DNA of 64,000 nucleotides from assembly GCA_963921795.1 (NCBI GenBank), contig OY997650.1, forward strand, positions 18,752,862 through 18,816,861. The letters are read 5' to 3'. Under the pieces are notes generated by a model. That model was not told where the DNA came from, did not search any database, and saw only the letters and a list, made by a program, of their open reading frames with translations. Shown one piece after another: positions 11,440-24,321 of the stretch; the stretch's first letter is position 1; each line of letters opens with the position of its first letter. The position numbers and the translations under genes were made by a program. Origin of the DNA: Nannobrachium achirus. Its lineage: Eukaryota > Chordata > Actinopteri > Myctophiformes > Myctophidae.

Positions 11440-12151
11440 TGATGTAGAGCCATAACATGAAAATTACCTCCTTTTTCCCCTTTATCATAGTTGATGAAGC
11501 TACCATTATATGCTCACTCAGCCAGCCCCACCATATTAAAACTAAGCATATTAACCCAGGACCAACAATGCATCGTTAAAAAGAAGAAAATCACACAACA
11601 CCTTTCCTCCTTGCTTGAAGAAAGACAGAATCAGTTAAAACAAAAATATATCTGAGAAGAGCTATGTGTGCAGCTCCCATATTTGCCATTCAGGACATGA
11701 ATCACTTCTGAGTCACCATACTTCCTCAATGGAATGTTCAAATTATTGTTTGGGAACAGCTCTGTGTTGCTCTTTTTGGCAACACAGCTTTTTAAAAGGT
11801 TTGGATTTTGTGTTTGGCAGCATCGAGAAAGTAATGGTGGTAAAAGCACGTAAATACTACGCCAGCGCATTGTTGCATTGCGTGTTTTATATCCTAATCC
11901 GGCCCTTTTCAATAGGATTTAGAATCTGCACAATAGACAAGCAGGCAAGTGAGCATGAATGAACTCACCAATTCGAATTAACAAGCACTTGTCACAGAAA
12001 TTTCGATGGACAGTAAAACAACAATGCAGGAAGCGGAATACCTCAGAATAGAGAGAAAATAAAATGTACAGCTACATTTTTTCATCTGTCACCATCAAGC
12101 AAAAGAAAGAGATTATGCAGATTGTATTGTCCCTCTCCCTTTTTTGATTCA

Positions 12152-12164
12152 TGTGTGTGTGTGT

Positions 12165-12195
<31 letters not shown>
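12152..12195. repeat. (GT)14 followed by poly-G
   Basis: Simple repeat of GT then a run of about 17 G. Confidence 0.95.
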
Positions 12196-12196
<1 letters not shown>

Positions 12197-12439
12197 TAAT
12201 TAATATGATTTCACTCAATCACAGCACAGATGAGAAAGCAAATAGTGACATCAAACTAAAGCCGCTCCCCTCGGCATTGAGGAGATGCAGAGAGAGCTAC
12301 TCTCAGCTAATTGTGCTCATGCCCCAACCATGATTTATATGGCAAGCATAACTCCCAGACAAAATGCCACACGTTACCTCTTCTGCGCCCATAGCTCCTG
12401 GCTGCTTGTCAGTACAGTGGGGGACAGATGAGCAGAGGG

Positions 12440-12550
12440 GGATACAGACAGAGACGGAGATAGACAAGAAAAGAGAGAGAGAGATGGAAAGAGAGAAGGG
12501 AGGAGAGAGAAAGAGAGGTAGGGGAAGGCACAAGAGGGAGAGAGATACAG
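12440..12550. repeat. GA-rich low-complexity tract
   Basis: GAGA/GGGA purine run of about 110 bp. The long Leu/Ser and Glu/Arg frames across it are composition artefacts. Confidence 0.85.
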
Positions 12551-13465
12551 AGACATGTTTTTTCTTTTTTGGAAATTAAAACAGAAACATCTCCAGGCCA
12601 ACAGCAAAACCACAGATGGGCCACGCCTAAGCGTCGGCAAAGGGAGGAGAAAGATTATTACAGCCTGGCATCTGCCCATGGTAAACCTGCCGCACCTGTC
12701 CCAGGAAATGCTGCATTAGGGAAAGAGGCCCGAGATGAGGTTTAGACTGGCCCAAACTTGAGGTATTCATCAGCATGATTCTGCGCCCATAACGCAGATC
12801 ATAATCTTGGCTAATGAACCCAGAATGACTCATGTTCATGCCAATCTCATTGTGAATATTCATGAATGGCACGATAAAGATACACCAACCTGGGAGTTGG
12901 GGACTAAGCGAGAGCTGGTTAGTCATTAGCATGGACTTGGTAAAACATTAAAGCTAGTCTCAGGGCAGGAGGCCATACCAGGCCAAGAGTAAGTGGAAAC
13001 TTCCAGCAAGATGAGAGTCAAGTCAGGTACAAGTACTGTATAAAAGAATAATTAAAACAAACAAACAAAAAAATAACTATGGGGTCTGGGAAGTGGAGGG
13101 GATAACGCATAGGCCAATAGGCGACTATTTTCCTTTCCTTTTTTTAAACTTTATTTAACCAGTCACTAATAACATATTCGTATAGCAATGGTGGCCTAGC
13201 ATGGAGAAGAAAACAGTAGAGAGGCCATGTTTTCCTAGATTTGTGGATACCAATTTACATAATCTGGGGCAAAGGTACACCAAGGCAGATAAGATTATCT
13301 GATAACATGTTTGTAGACTAGAGCTATTGTAAAATAAACAAATGTGATTTATTGGCAATTTAAGTTGTACAGCACTTAGGATTTTCACACAATTACATTA
13401 GCAAGTGGTTTGTTCAACAAAATAACTTTGCTTAAAGGAGCGCTTAACCCTTATCTTCATTTGTC

Positions 13466-13757
13466 ACCACTAATGCTTATTATAAGATGCCACCATTTCT
13501 GCCTGAGGTTGGCTGTGGACAGTTAAAAAACATGCCTACCGATTACATCATCATGGTAATTCAAAACAAGATTTCACATTATTTTTGTATTGATGCAAGA
13601 ACAATGGCTTCTATTTCACCATTCTAACTTTCCAGGAAGATGAAGGCAGTAGTTTCCGTTAGCTTTGAATCCCCACTGATGTTGTCATTGGTAGGCAGGT
13701 TTCTGAACTACCAGCAGCCCACAAATTATGCTATCTTATAATGAGCATTAGGGGCAC
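13466..13757. mobile_element. foldback MITE, about 290 bp
   Basis: Left ACCACTAATGCTTATTATAA is the inverse of right TTATAATGAGCATTAGGGGC. The pairing continues inward (GGCTGTGGACAGTT ... CATGCCTACC with GGTAGGCAGG ... ACCAGCAGCC), so most of the element is a long imperfect hairpin. Confidence 0.8.
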
Positions 13758-14831
13758 CAATAGACCATATTCACACAGCGGCAAAATGACAACATGGCTG
13801 CCATATGAAGATGGTTATATTATATGAAGATATGGTTGAAAATGGGCGAAGTACTCCTTTATACTTTGCAGGAAAGATGGTAGCATATTGTGAAGGGATT
13901 GAACGTTTACCTAATGTCTCCACTCACAAAAAAAAAAGGAAAAGGATAAATTGCTGTCTTGCTGTGCCTCAAACCAAAGAGGCAAGATGTTCCATAACAG
14001 GCCACAATCCCAACAAACTGTGGGGGTTCTTTATGCAGAGGACAGAGGACCCACTCGCTCCTCACAGTCATGAGTCACAGAACAGACTGCTCCCAAAACC
14101 AATATGGGCCCTCCATTGTGATAACACCATTGTGCATCTCACCCCCTGGCTCTCTCTGGAAGGAGATATTGTCTGTGAGCCTCTCCTCTCTCTCTCACTA
14201 GGTTTTCATTAAGATGATATGGCTCCCCAGTCCAAACCAGGGCAGTCTGATGCTCTGCAGCTTTACCCTCTCGCCGTCTCGCCGCGCCAGCTGAGACAAA
14301 GGTGCTTAGCAACCGGGGCACGACAGAGAAGCAAGTGTGTTGGGAAAGTGTCAGATGCCCTGGTGAAAAGAAAACATAGCCAAGGGGGGACAGAATGAGA
14401 CGAGAGCTGCGAAGGGGGAGGCTTTGAACTTGTACTGCGTCAGAGTGAGAGAGTGACAGACAGACAGCAAGACAGACACGCTGAAAGAAGCAGAGTGATA
14501 ACTCCCGGATAACTGGGAATTATACTGTAAGTTTGTATATTGCTCTGCATGGCTTCAAAGCACTGTCACACCACGAGGAGGACAGGAGGCTACTACTGCC
14601 CTAGAAATCCAAACTCTGCCTAGAGGACACCTTCAGCCACATAAACACATGGCTACTGCTACACCCTCATCTCTCCAGAGAACATAGACCTCTCAACATG
14701 GAGCGCTCACCGACTACAGAGTTTGAGCGCTTCAAAGTCAATGGGGCGAGATGAAGGTGAAATATTAAGGAGAGCTTCTCAGTTTATGGGCAGATCTATG
14801 TAAGCAGGTCTCAGAACGGGCTGTCTGATTT

Positions 14832-15122
14832 TAGGTCCGATTGTGACATCACTATGGGGCTGTTAAGTCTGACATCATTTTGTAGGCAGAGGAGAACTTT
14901 TGGGGCCAAAAGGCCCCAGCGCCCGTTAATCTTTTTACTATTTTTACTATTTACTAATTTTTCTTCTCTTTGTTGTTGAAAGGAAAGTGGTAGAATTATA
15001 CTTTAGTCGTTATTTTTGTCTCGGATCTGTTGAAATAGCGAGGGACAGATATTGATAATAAATCTGCTTGGAGGTCTGACTACAAAATGATGTCACGGCT
15101 TAAAAGCCCCATTGGGACCTAC
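14832..15122. mobile_element. foldback MITE, about 290 bp
   Basis: ATGGGGCTGTTAAG ... GACATCATTTTGTAG (14854-14885) pairs with CTACAAAATGATGTC ... CTTAAAAGCCCCAT (15080-15112), with TAGGTCC / GGGACCTA outside. The interior is T-rich. Confidence 0.75.
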
Positions 15123-16408
15123 TGCTGTGGTGAGTGAGGGTTGGGGAGTGGTGGGCAGGCCTGAGAAGGAGGCAGGAGGAGCTGGGAGAGGGTTGGGGAG
15201 GGGTGGGCAGGCCTGCTGAGCAGGAGGTGGGGAGGAGTGTGGGGCCAAAACTGGCTCAATAGCGCAGTCCTCCCACTCAGGACAAGGTGGTACTGCAGCT
15301 GAAAATGCTCTGAAAGCCAGGCAGAAATGACAGGGGCTCTGTATTCAGGAGTGGTAATTTAGCCTCAAACCTTTTGAAAAACGTTTTTTTGGGACACAAA
15401 CAATGTTATATACATTATTTTTTTAAATGCATGGTGTAGAACCTTTAATGATGAAATCAAAGCTTTGCTGTGCCAACACACCGTGAGCTACAGCTGAGAG
15501 AGCCAACTGTGACAGACTTCAGAGATGGGGGTAGATCTGTGCCTGCTTGACTGTGATCCCATGACGAGATAGTTTATCGTCAATCTGAGACACACTCTCT
15601 GGTGGTGGTTGGAGGTAAACGGTGAAAAGAACAAACAGAGACAGCAGCCAACGATACACGAGGAGGGTTGGGATCTACACTACTCCCTCATTTCCCCTTC
15701 TCCTCGACATTGGAAGATCAAACATGGCGAGTTAAGATAACTGAAAGAGGACCGCGAGCTTCATAGCAGATGTGTGATGATTATCAACCATCTGTTCCAG
15801 ATAGCCTCAATCCTTCATTGAGATTTACTACTGATATAGATACAACCTCTAGTGTATGTTGCCAATTTTCATCACTACTTCTTCTGTGATGGATTAAGCC
15901 TAATTATTGCAACTCACGTCAACACTTTGTTTTTGTTTTTTTAACCAAAGCATATGCATTTATGGTACTTCATACAGCATTTGTGGACTTGGTGTGTACA
16001 CAATGTCTCCCAGACCTACATTAGGGTTAACTAGCCTCACCAGACTCGCTCTCTAGCTCTCTGTGGCTGTTTGTCATCTGCTGGCCAGAGGAACAGTGGA
16101 GAAATCTTGTCTTACAGGTCGGGGTATTTTTAGAAGTGCCATTCAAGGGTCAGCTCAGCTGTGTTCTCCCTTTGCTAAGAGGTCTGCATCGGAGGGTTAT
16201 TTATGGTGTCAGTGGGGCCAAAACCTGGCAGGGAATCTGAAGCTTTGCAAAGGGTGGGCATTGGTGCCCACTATGTATTAGCATCGGAGCCTTTTATCAA
16301 AGAATGTCTCCAGAGGTATGGGTGTTGGAAAGATGAAACCTTGACCTGTAAAAGCAAAGCAATCAAAACATACAACTTGATTGGATATTACAATGAAACT
16401 GAACTTAC
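15123..16408. other. CPEB3 intron sequence, nothing recognised
   Basis: Tandem-like GTTGGGGAGTGGTGGGCAGG repeats at 15138-15230. No other structure or coding frame was supported. Confidence 0.5.
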
Positions 16409-16465
16409 TATTCAATGGCATTATGTGATCTGCTCCAGGATGGTGAAAGTTCAGGCCCATACGCC
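16409..16465 (-). CDS. cpeb3: CPEB3, third coding exon (57 bp, residues 334-353)
   Basis: A short exon between a TTACAG acceptor and a consensus GTAAGT donor. It encodes (G)RMGLNFHHPGADHIMPLN(S), matching the family sequence RMGINFHHPGTDNIMALN. Phase is kept: two bases complete Gly 334 and one base is left for Ser 353. The 9.7-kb and 6.6-kb introns on its two sides are rich in repeats. Confidence 0.93.
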
Positions 16466-16895
16466 CTGTAACAAAGAAAATTTAAGTTGATTTGCAAAGG
16501 GAGGAAACAGACTCAAAACAACCTGTTGACAGAGAACTCATTTCATTTTAGGCATTGCAGACAAAATGCTAGCTAACAGGAAATGTTTAAGAATAAGATG
16601 AATGAATGAATGGCTTTTCATTCATCCATTCAGTCTTCTTTCACAACACACTCAACACACCGATACATAAACAAAAGGAGTGTGGATTTTGACAGTGTGC
16701 ATTCTCTCTAGGGCAACAATGTGTGCACACATCACAAAGCCATGTCTGTTGTTTTACTTCCTGGAGGTGCTGGCCTGTCCTCTTCTTCACCAAAGTAATT
16801 CCTGGTGCCCCAGTCTCCACCGTCCTACCCATACAAACAAGCAGAACAAACTATGCCAGCAATCCAGGATGTAAAAATCCTACCTAGTCGAGGAC

Positions 16896-17138
16896 CAGTG
16901 TTGATTTGACTGCAGCTTTTGACTGAGTTTTAGCACTAGTCTTTTGAATAAATTCGACTAGTTTTAGTCGACTAACATGAATTTTGTCAGGCTTGAAGCT
17001 GAAAATAGCCGATCTGTTGATTTGTTGACGAAATTGTCAATATATTTATAACTTAGTTTTTATGTAGTTTTTGTCAGTGAAAAAAGGTAGTCGACTAACA
17101 TTTTTCGGCATAGTTTTAGGTCGACGAAATCAACACTG
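16896..17138. mobile_element. MITE with CAGTGTTGATTT ends, 243 bp
   Basis: Perfect ends CAGTGTTGATTT and AAATCAACACTG. The flanks TCGAGGAC and TTCAGGAC agree at six of eight bases, consistent with a hAT duplication. Repeated GTCGACTAACAT words near both ends. It contains a half remnant of the palindromic module (GAAAATAGCCGATCTGTTGA, 16999-17018). Confidence 0.8.
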
Positions 17139-17540
17139 TTCAGGACAAAATATTGCCATCTGCCACCCTTGACAGCTATACATTTTAGAGGGCCCTGCTT
17201 TGAGAAATGTCTGAAGTGGCTTTTAAACAAACACATGGCACCTAAGCGACTCTATCTGAGTCAATGATATATATTTTAGACATTTGCATTCATTTGAGCA
17301 ACCAAACCACTAATCCATATAAACGGGATACATTTCACATTCATTTCCCAACAGTCCTTGGCAGCTAACAAAAGTTTGGTTCACCCACCCAGACACAGCT
17401 TTGATCAGCTAATTCATCCTCCGGTGTAATTACTCAACAGTCACAGCCAGGGCAGGTGTCTGGGATAGACACCATGTCTTACCACACTGTGTTGTGTGTA
17501 TGCCTATATATAGCGTCAACTGTGAGAGACAGAGCGGCTG

Positions 17541-17543
<3 letters not shown>

Positions 17544-17607
<64 letters not shown>
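17544..17607. repeat. (GT)n microsatellite
   Basis: About 32 GT units. Confidence 0.97.
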
Positions 17608-17608
<1 letters not shown>

Positions 17609-17823
17609 TTAGCTGCTGTGGTGCAAACTATGAACATGACATGTCAAAAGTTTCAAAACTCGGCTACAGTAGACAGAGGACATAGGCCTCCTCCTCTCAT
17701 ACAAAACAGCAGTGGAACTAGCGGTCTCTACAGCTCAACAGATGTTGATTTCCTCATTCCTCTCAGCCAGAAATAATCCAGGGAACAGTGGGGCTTAGGG
17801 GTAGACGCAACGCAAGCAAGGCT

Positions 17824-17825
<2 letters not shown>

Positions 17826-17871
<46 letters not shown>
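17826..17871. repeat. (CA)n microsatellite
   Basis: About 23 CA units. Confidence 0.97.
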
Positions 17872-17873
<2 letters not shown>

Positions 17874-19090
17874 ACAGAGGTGCAGCACGTGACAATGTTT
17901 CAGTGTCACCCTGTGTCTCTCCCTCTGTAGTTCCCAGATGGCCATCATGAGTTAACAGAGTATTTTATTGGGTCAGTCAGTCAGGCCAGGCTGGCTTGAC
18001 TCTGTAGAAACCATCGGTTCCATGTCCTGTGGGCTGCTAACGGAGGATTCATCAACTCACCGGAAAGTGCTAGAACCAATCACTTCTCTTTTTCTCACCC
18101 ACCTCCCATTTTCATCTAACATCCAAGTCAGGTTTCTCCAACCACACTGGGGAATTTGCCTCACATACTGTGTGTTATTGGACAAGGTGTATATTTATTG
18201 TATGCTTTTAGTAAATTCTTGATCCAGATGGCTAAACGAATGCAACCATAATGAAAGCTTTGTTTCACAATTACATTACAGACAACTATGAAGGGTATAA
18301 GGCACTATTATACCTTATACCCTATTCACAAGATTTGTGTTCTAGAATAATCTGATAAGAAACAAGACCCATAAAGGCAATGCTAGTTTACACCCAACTG
18401 CAGCAAACTGGTTTATTGCATATTTTTTCCCAGCCATTGTTTACTGGCCTGCTCTAGCCCATGCCACCATAGGCTATTGTTTTATTTTCACCAGTCTTTC
18501 TAGCTCTACTGAGAATTATCGAAAAGCCAAAAAATATTCACCCAGTATCATAAATAAAGTGCAACTCGCCCACTTTCACCAGAAGTTAACCATGGGTTTC
18601 AGCTATGTTCGGTTATTGTGCTATATTAGTTAAAAGATTTTTTTTTCAAGCATTTCTCTCTCTTGAACCTTTTATTTTTTGGCTTCTGTGACATCATACA
18701 TGTATAAAGTACTTGTTGTCAGTCAAATCAAAACAAAAAATATATAAAAAATGACTTTCTCTGGGTTTTTTATGAAGACATAAAGTCTAGTGTGAAAATC
18801 ACTATATTTGCTGCTCCGGTAGTTTGGCGAGTGCACAGTGCACGCAATGTGCGCGCACACGCACTCTCACGCAGCACGCCCATAGCTCAGTCACACACAT
18901 GCGCATCGTGTGTGTGCATGCACGCGCACATGGAAGAAAAACAGTGTGAAACACAGTGTTTCTGTGCTAAAAATAGAGGAAATCTGATGCAAAAACTCAC
19001 TAAAGGACAAGTTATTATCAATCTTGTCGGCGACCCGCCTGTTGGTGGTCCTAAAACACCATCGTTCACTGGATTATAAACTTTTTCGTC
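17872..19090. other. CPEB3 intron sequence, nothing recognised
   Basis: No coding frame or clear transposon. A patch at 18828-18935 is rich in alternating purine-pyrimidine (GTGCGCGCACACGCAC-like), a sequence type prone to Z-DNA. Confidence 0.45.
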
Positions 19091-19125
19091 GTGTGTAGCA
19101 GATGAATCGTTTCACTGGCCGCTAT

Positions 19126-19624
19126 GCAGCTCCGAGATGAGGTTCCTCGCTGAATCGGGAGCCTGGGGGAAAGCTCCGCCGTCGCGATTATCGCGAACAC
19201 TTCTTACCTTTTGTGAACATCCTATCCAAAAAGTAAAGGTCCTATGTCGGTCTTTCATCTGTTTACTTCCCTTGCGTGGAAGAAAATCGAAGCAGCGTTT
19301 TGAAATAAAGACTTTATATCGCTCATTTTGTCAGACAGTCCCATGTTTTTAGAGGTGGCCTCGTGGCCACGTGGTATGAACACAATGAAAATGAGTGGGG
19401 AAAATAATGCACTGGCTGACAAAAGGAGCGATTTAAACTCTGTATTTCAACATGCTGCTTCGATTTTCTTCAACGCTTGAGAAGTAAACCGATGAGAGAC
19501 TGGTATGGGACCTTTACTTTTTGGATATAATGTTCACAAAAGGTAAGAAGTGTTCCTGATGGCGGAGCTGTCCCGCAACGGACCGATTGTGGAGGAGAAA
19601 AGTGATGAACTCATCTCGGAGCTG
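19126..19624. repeat. long imperfect inverted repeat, about 500 bp
   Basis: GCAGCTCCGAGATGAG at the left is matched by CTCATCTCGGAGCTGC at the right. Inner matches include GAACACTTCTTACCTTTTGT with ACAAAAGGTAAGAAGTGTTC, and CGCTCATTTTGTCAG with CTGACAAAAGGAGCG. Arms are about 210 bp around a 78-bp loop (19336-19413). It could be a foldback transposon or two opposed copies of one repeat. No target duplication was found. Confidence 0.85.
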
Positions 19625-20055
19625 CATTACGCAGGGAAAGCTCAAATGCATACACGGGTACACGTGTGGATTACTGGATGGATCTTTGTGGATGTTTTTT
19701 TCCTCGTCTTAAAATGTAATACACCAAGCAAGGTAAGGGGCCAAGGACTGTGTTTTAGATATTTCATCCCCTGCCCCTCTAACATTCTCTGCACGTCCCT
19801 GGCCCTGACAGCAGCCGTTTGGTCTCGTGTTGACCCCCGCCTTTGTGTTTGAGCTGGAGCGCTTGTAATACACTGTATTTTGGGGAAATGACCAGTGTGA
19901 AGAATTCAGATTTTGTGATGGTGTGACTTATTTATAATGATTTAATATTTTGCTTTGTAAATATGGTAGAAGTCCCAAACTTTGTCACAGGGTGGGGAAG
20001 AGTGTCAGCTAGGGGTACTTTCTGTTAAGCACTTTTCTCGTCAATCTACATCGCT

Positions 20056-20391
20056 GGCCTAGCTGCCTAATTGATGAGTCTCGTCAATCTATGTGTGTGG
20101 CATTAAATGAGTTAAGGAGTGACATATACAGTAAGGTTAATTTTCCATGCAGCATGAATGCTCCTTGTATGGACATTTTGGCCTTAGTGTGGCGCTAGAG
20201 TTAAGGCCATGGGGTCACCAGTAGGCCTAGCTGCCTAATTGATGAGTCTTGTCAATCTATGTGTGTGGCATTAAATGAGTTAAGGAGTGACATATACAGT
20301 AAGGTTAATTTTCCATGCAGCATGAATGCTCCTTGTATGGACATTTTGGCCTTAGTGTGGCGCTAGAGTTAAGGCCATGGGGTCACCAGTA
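20056..20391. repeat. tandem duplication, 168-bp unit twice
   Basis: Both copies begin GGCCTAGCTGCCTAATTGAT (20056 and 20224). They run in step through GGCCATGGGGTCACCAGTAGG with only an occasional mismatch, such as GTCTCG against GTCTTG. The near identity suggests a recent duplication or an assembly duplication. Confidence 0.95.
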
Positions 20392-21139
20392 GGGCTAATG
20401 AATGTAAACAGAAAATATCATGACAATCCAGTTATCCTCTTTTGGAGTGAAGTGTTGGACGGATGGACAGACAGACTTATCCTTGAAGCTCTGTCTCCAG
20501 CAGGGCTAAAAAACACTCATACATTGAAGTGACCACCCCCTTAAGTGACCACTTCAATGGGTGAGGGGGGGCATTAACGGAAGCAACACCACTATCTTGT
20601 AAATAGCTGTAGTCCTGTGATTGTCTTTGCATCTAAATCAGCCCTTTTAGTGACGGAGGGAGACAGTTGCCATCCTGAAGCCTTAAAATAGCTCTTCAAA
20701 TAGCTCTGGGCTTGTGCCATCTGCTTCCCTCCAGGGTTCAGCAGCGTGGCCTGTGGGGGCCAGGGTGGCGTGCTTCTGCCCGTTTGCTCTAGTGACATTT
20801 CCTCGACTGGAGGCCGAGGCTATTCTCAACCCTCCCTGTGATCACTGCACAAGTGAGCTTGGCCTCCAGAGTAGACATGCCATCCACTTTCCCTCAGCGC
20901 CGAGCCAACATTGCCTTCCTTCCACGCGTCTGATCATTTGCAGACTGGCAAACGGCCTCTGTGACCACTTCACAGTGAAATGTGGTTTTATTGTGCATGG
21001 TGGAGAGAGACTGGATGAAGAGGCTTGCTTTTTCTCAACATATACTGTCAAGCCAAGCTTTCTTAAAACTGGAGAGCCAGGATACCCTTGTAGGAGGGTG
21101 TAAAAAGGTCTAGGCAAGGGTCTAATAATAAGAGAGCTC

Positions 21140-23938
21140 AAGAACCCAGTATAAAAGGGGTTGAAATGATATAGATATATGAATATTATGGGCGGGTAAA
21201 TAAGCCATAAAGCAATCTAAGCTACATGATGAGAAAGAGGAGTGGTCATTTCTTCAGAGCTGAAGCATTGCATTAGCATTGGATACAAGAAGCCCTGTTC
21301 TTAAGTTGTTAAACTTTTACTAGATCTCCCAATCTCTGATGACTGCTTCACACCTGGAGTTCTCCATGACTCTGCCCAGGCCACGTTCTGCTCCCTCTGT
21401 TCCACATTACAGCACATACTAAAGCTTCCCCGAAACTGTGCTGTGGAAAAAAAAGCAGCCTTGATTATTAGAAGAGGGCAGGCGTGCCAGCAGAGAGGTG
21501 TGGAAATGTTATCCCTGTAGACAATCCCTCTTCCAACCCCAGAACATCACACTCTAGCTCGCTACTGTAAAAATAAGAGAGGCAATTATCAACACTGTAG
21601 CAATAAAGCCAGCTCTCTCCACCGCAATGATATGGTCCGACACTGTGGTGGAGAAGTCCAAAAGTGTCGGCAACTTGTCGGCAAGAGATGCTTGCTGTCG
21701 ATATCGACGTGTCGGAACCCATTGAACTGAGCATGTTCGGTCGTTTGCCCGACCTCGGTAGCCGTCGATATCTGTGTGGTGATGGTGAGGGAGGATATAC
21801 TGACTACTGGAGCAGAAGCAAGCTTAAATAAGCTAGAGACATTTGCCCATCGCGTATTTTAACTAGATACCATATTCTCAATCTCAACTCTCAATTCCTA
21901 TAGCAATTGATCAACTCCAAAGCAAAGCTAGCGCAGTGTTTTGTTTTGGTGAGAGAAAACTCTGGTGTTGCCAATTCTGTGAGTGAAACAAGTGACCAGG
22001 TCTATGAAAACAAGCACAGACGCGACCAGTTTCACCACTTGAGCCCTACATACTGATACAACTACACTTCTGAAACCTACACTTCAGAAACAAGCCCAAA
22101 CAAAAGCAATCCGCAAATATAAATATTTACCAGCGACTTTACAGAAAAAACAAACCCAAAGTTGCTTATAATAAGCAGACTTGGCAACACTGGCAGGCTG
22201 ACAGACCAGCGTTGGAGTTGGAAAGAGTCTCTTGGAGTTGGAAAGATGTAATATGTTTGGTGTAGTCACCTTTAGAGGAGCAATGTGTTTTTCACAAGCC
22301 CAGTGCATTACTGACTAGAGCTGAGTGAGACAGGCAGAACCTGGTCAGGGGAATAGCCTTGTGTTCCTATCTTTCAGTGTGGCCTACTTATAGTATTCTT
22401 CATAAACTCTGCCTAAAATGAGATTTTTTATGACAGGATGAGCCAAAGTTCATAACTGGCAGACATGTCAAAATAATGTAAAATGATAAACTGTACAAAG
22501 AAAGAAACACTTGGATACAATTGAATGCAGGATACAATTGAATACATTAGTAGGTTGACACATTTTATACTATAAGAGAAATGAGGCCAAAGTTTTATAT
22601 TGACCATGCACTGGGCTCTGGGCTGGTAATAAATATGGCTAAAACAAGCTGTTTATGTTATGAATAACATCTCTTAGCTTGGGAGATGCTGTCAAACTGT
22701 GATTTTTTCAGCGACAAAACAAGTCCCGACTTGTTCTTTTGAGCTGGACATGGATCAGCTTATGTCATGCTGGCAGGAGTCATAGTTTTACCACCATAAC
22801 AAAAACACGCTCTACTAGCAGTCCATTGGTTGCAGGGTGTGATTTAACCTTTCACACTGCCAACAAACACATCACCTTATCTTTACCAAGTCATTACTGT
22901 TTAAAGTACAGGGGCATCTTTGGCTGTCCATGATCACCTCAGGAGCCGTTAATGACACGTGTCTAAAGGTTAAAGAGGTCAAGTCCAGTGGGTCAGGAAC
23001 CCTCAAGCACAACCAGCTGCTTTTGGGGATTGACCTTTCACCTCAAGTCAAGCCACAGAGGCCACCTTCTGACCCTGGCACAAGCAAAGAGTCTATACAC
23101 TGACTGGTGTCTCTCCTCCTCCAAAACATGTAGGGTTGTTCCTGGTGGGAGCGTAGCGTTGTTCCGACGTGTCATAATTAGTGCCATTAGTCTGACGCTG
23201 GTGAATGCTAAACTGGTGAATGCTAACCCTAAGCCTTAGTCGGACTAACGGGACGTCGGACGTCAGACTTTCCCGTTCGTGATGCAACTTTGTGAAACAA
23301 AACATGCCTCTCATCTAAACCATAATCTTACTGTAGATGTTAATTGATGCATATACCGTACCTCAAACTTAACTTGGGGTTATACTTATGATTTAAAAAA
23401 AAGAAAAATCCTTATTTGCTGCAAAAAGGTGTGACTAATTCTTGATCCAACTAATCTAGTTCTACAAGGTTTTGAGAGATTCTAGAGAAATTAGCACAAC
23501 ATAGACTTCTAAGGTTTAACCACCCTCGTCTAATCTGCCTCCAACATGTGCAGTGCTTGCATTTCATGTTTTCCACCTGATAAAAAGCGTGCTTGTCAAC
23601 TCTAATCCACTGACCGATGTTCCTGTCAACAAGCACACAAAGGCAAACACCATCACCATTTGCTGTCCTTTGACTACCGACTTAAATCAGGGTTTATACC
23701 ATATGTATGAGAATTGAGAAGACCATCGTAAATTAAACCAACCTAAACTATAAGAATACCCCCACCACACACAAAATATAGTACAGTTACACTGCTTGTA
23801 CCAAACAAAAGTCATTAGCTTTCTTAGAACAAATGATAGTTGTTGCCAACTTACAGTACAGGAAACTGAAATTGATTAACTTGATTATAAATCACCTGAA
23901 ATTGAGCAGTACAACCATGTTAAACAAACCTGTCGTAC
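21140..23938. other. CPEB3 intron sequence, no gene recognised
   Basis: Nothing splice-bounded or conserved was seen. There are small tandem words at 23198-23227 (CTGGTGAATGCTAA twice) and a TCGGCAACTTGTCGGCAAG repeat around 21665. Confidence 0.45.
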
Positions 23939-23946
23939 ATCTAAAG

Positions 23947-24321
23947 CAGTGGTTCCCAAACTTGAGCCAAAATTTAAATTACAAATTAGACATACGCCCG
24001 GGACCCAAACTAGTGAAAATAGTAGATCTACAAGCTCACAACACGTCGTGAGAGCTTAATGTAGATTGTCTATTTTCACTACTTAATTATTATATTTTAT
24101 TTATGGAATTTCTTAGATGTGTTTGCTTGTTTTTATTGAAAATGTATACAATTCTTTAATTTCAAAAAATAAAATTATATATTTCAAAAGGTTTTCCATC
24201 TTTTGATAATATACATTTTATTTTTGGTAGGAAAAGATGATTGGATGATTGGAAGTCGTGGCCCATAAAAATTGGTCTGTGACCCAAAAATGGGTCGCGA
24301 CCCACTGTTTGGGAAACAGTG
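23947..24321. mobile_element. hAT MITE with perfect 8-bp target duplication
   Basis: The left end CAGTGGTTCCCAAAC and right end GTTTGGGAAACAGTG are flanked on both sides by ATCTAAAG (23939-23946 and 24322-24329). The right side carries the subterminal GACCCAAAAATGGGTCGCGA hairpin. A complete palindromic-module copy sits in the middle (24011-24081). Confidence 0.92.
24011..24081. repeat. palindromic module, copy 8
   Basis: Outer ends TAGTGAAAATAG and CTATTTTCACTA are perfect inverts. The inner arms GATCTACAAGCTCACAACAC / GTCGTGAGAGCTTAATGTAG contain a small insertion. It lies inside the hAT element 23947-24321. Confidence 0.92.
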
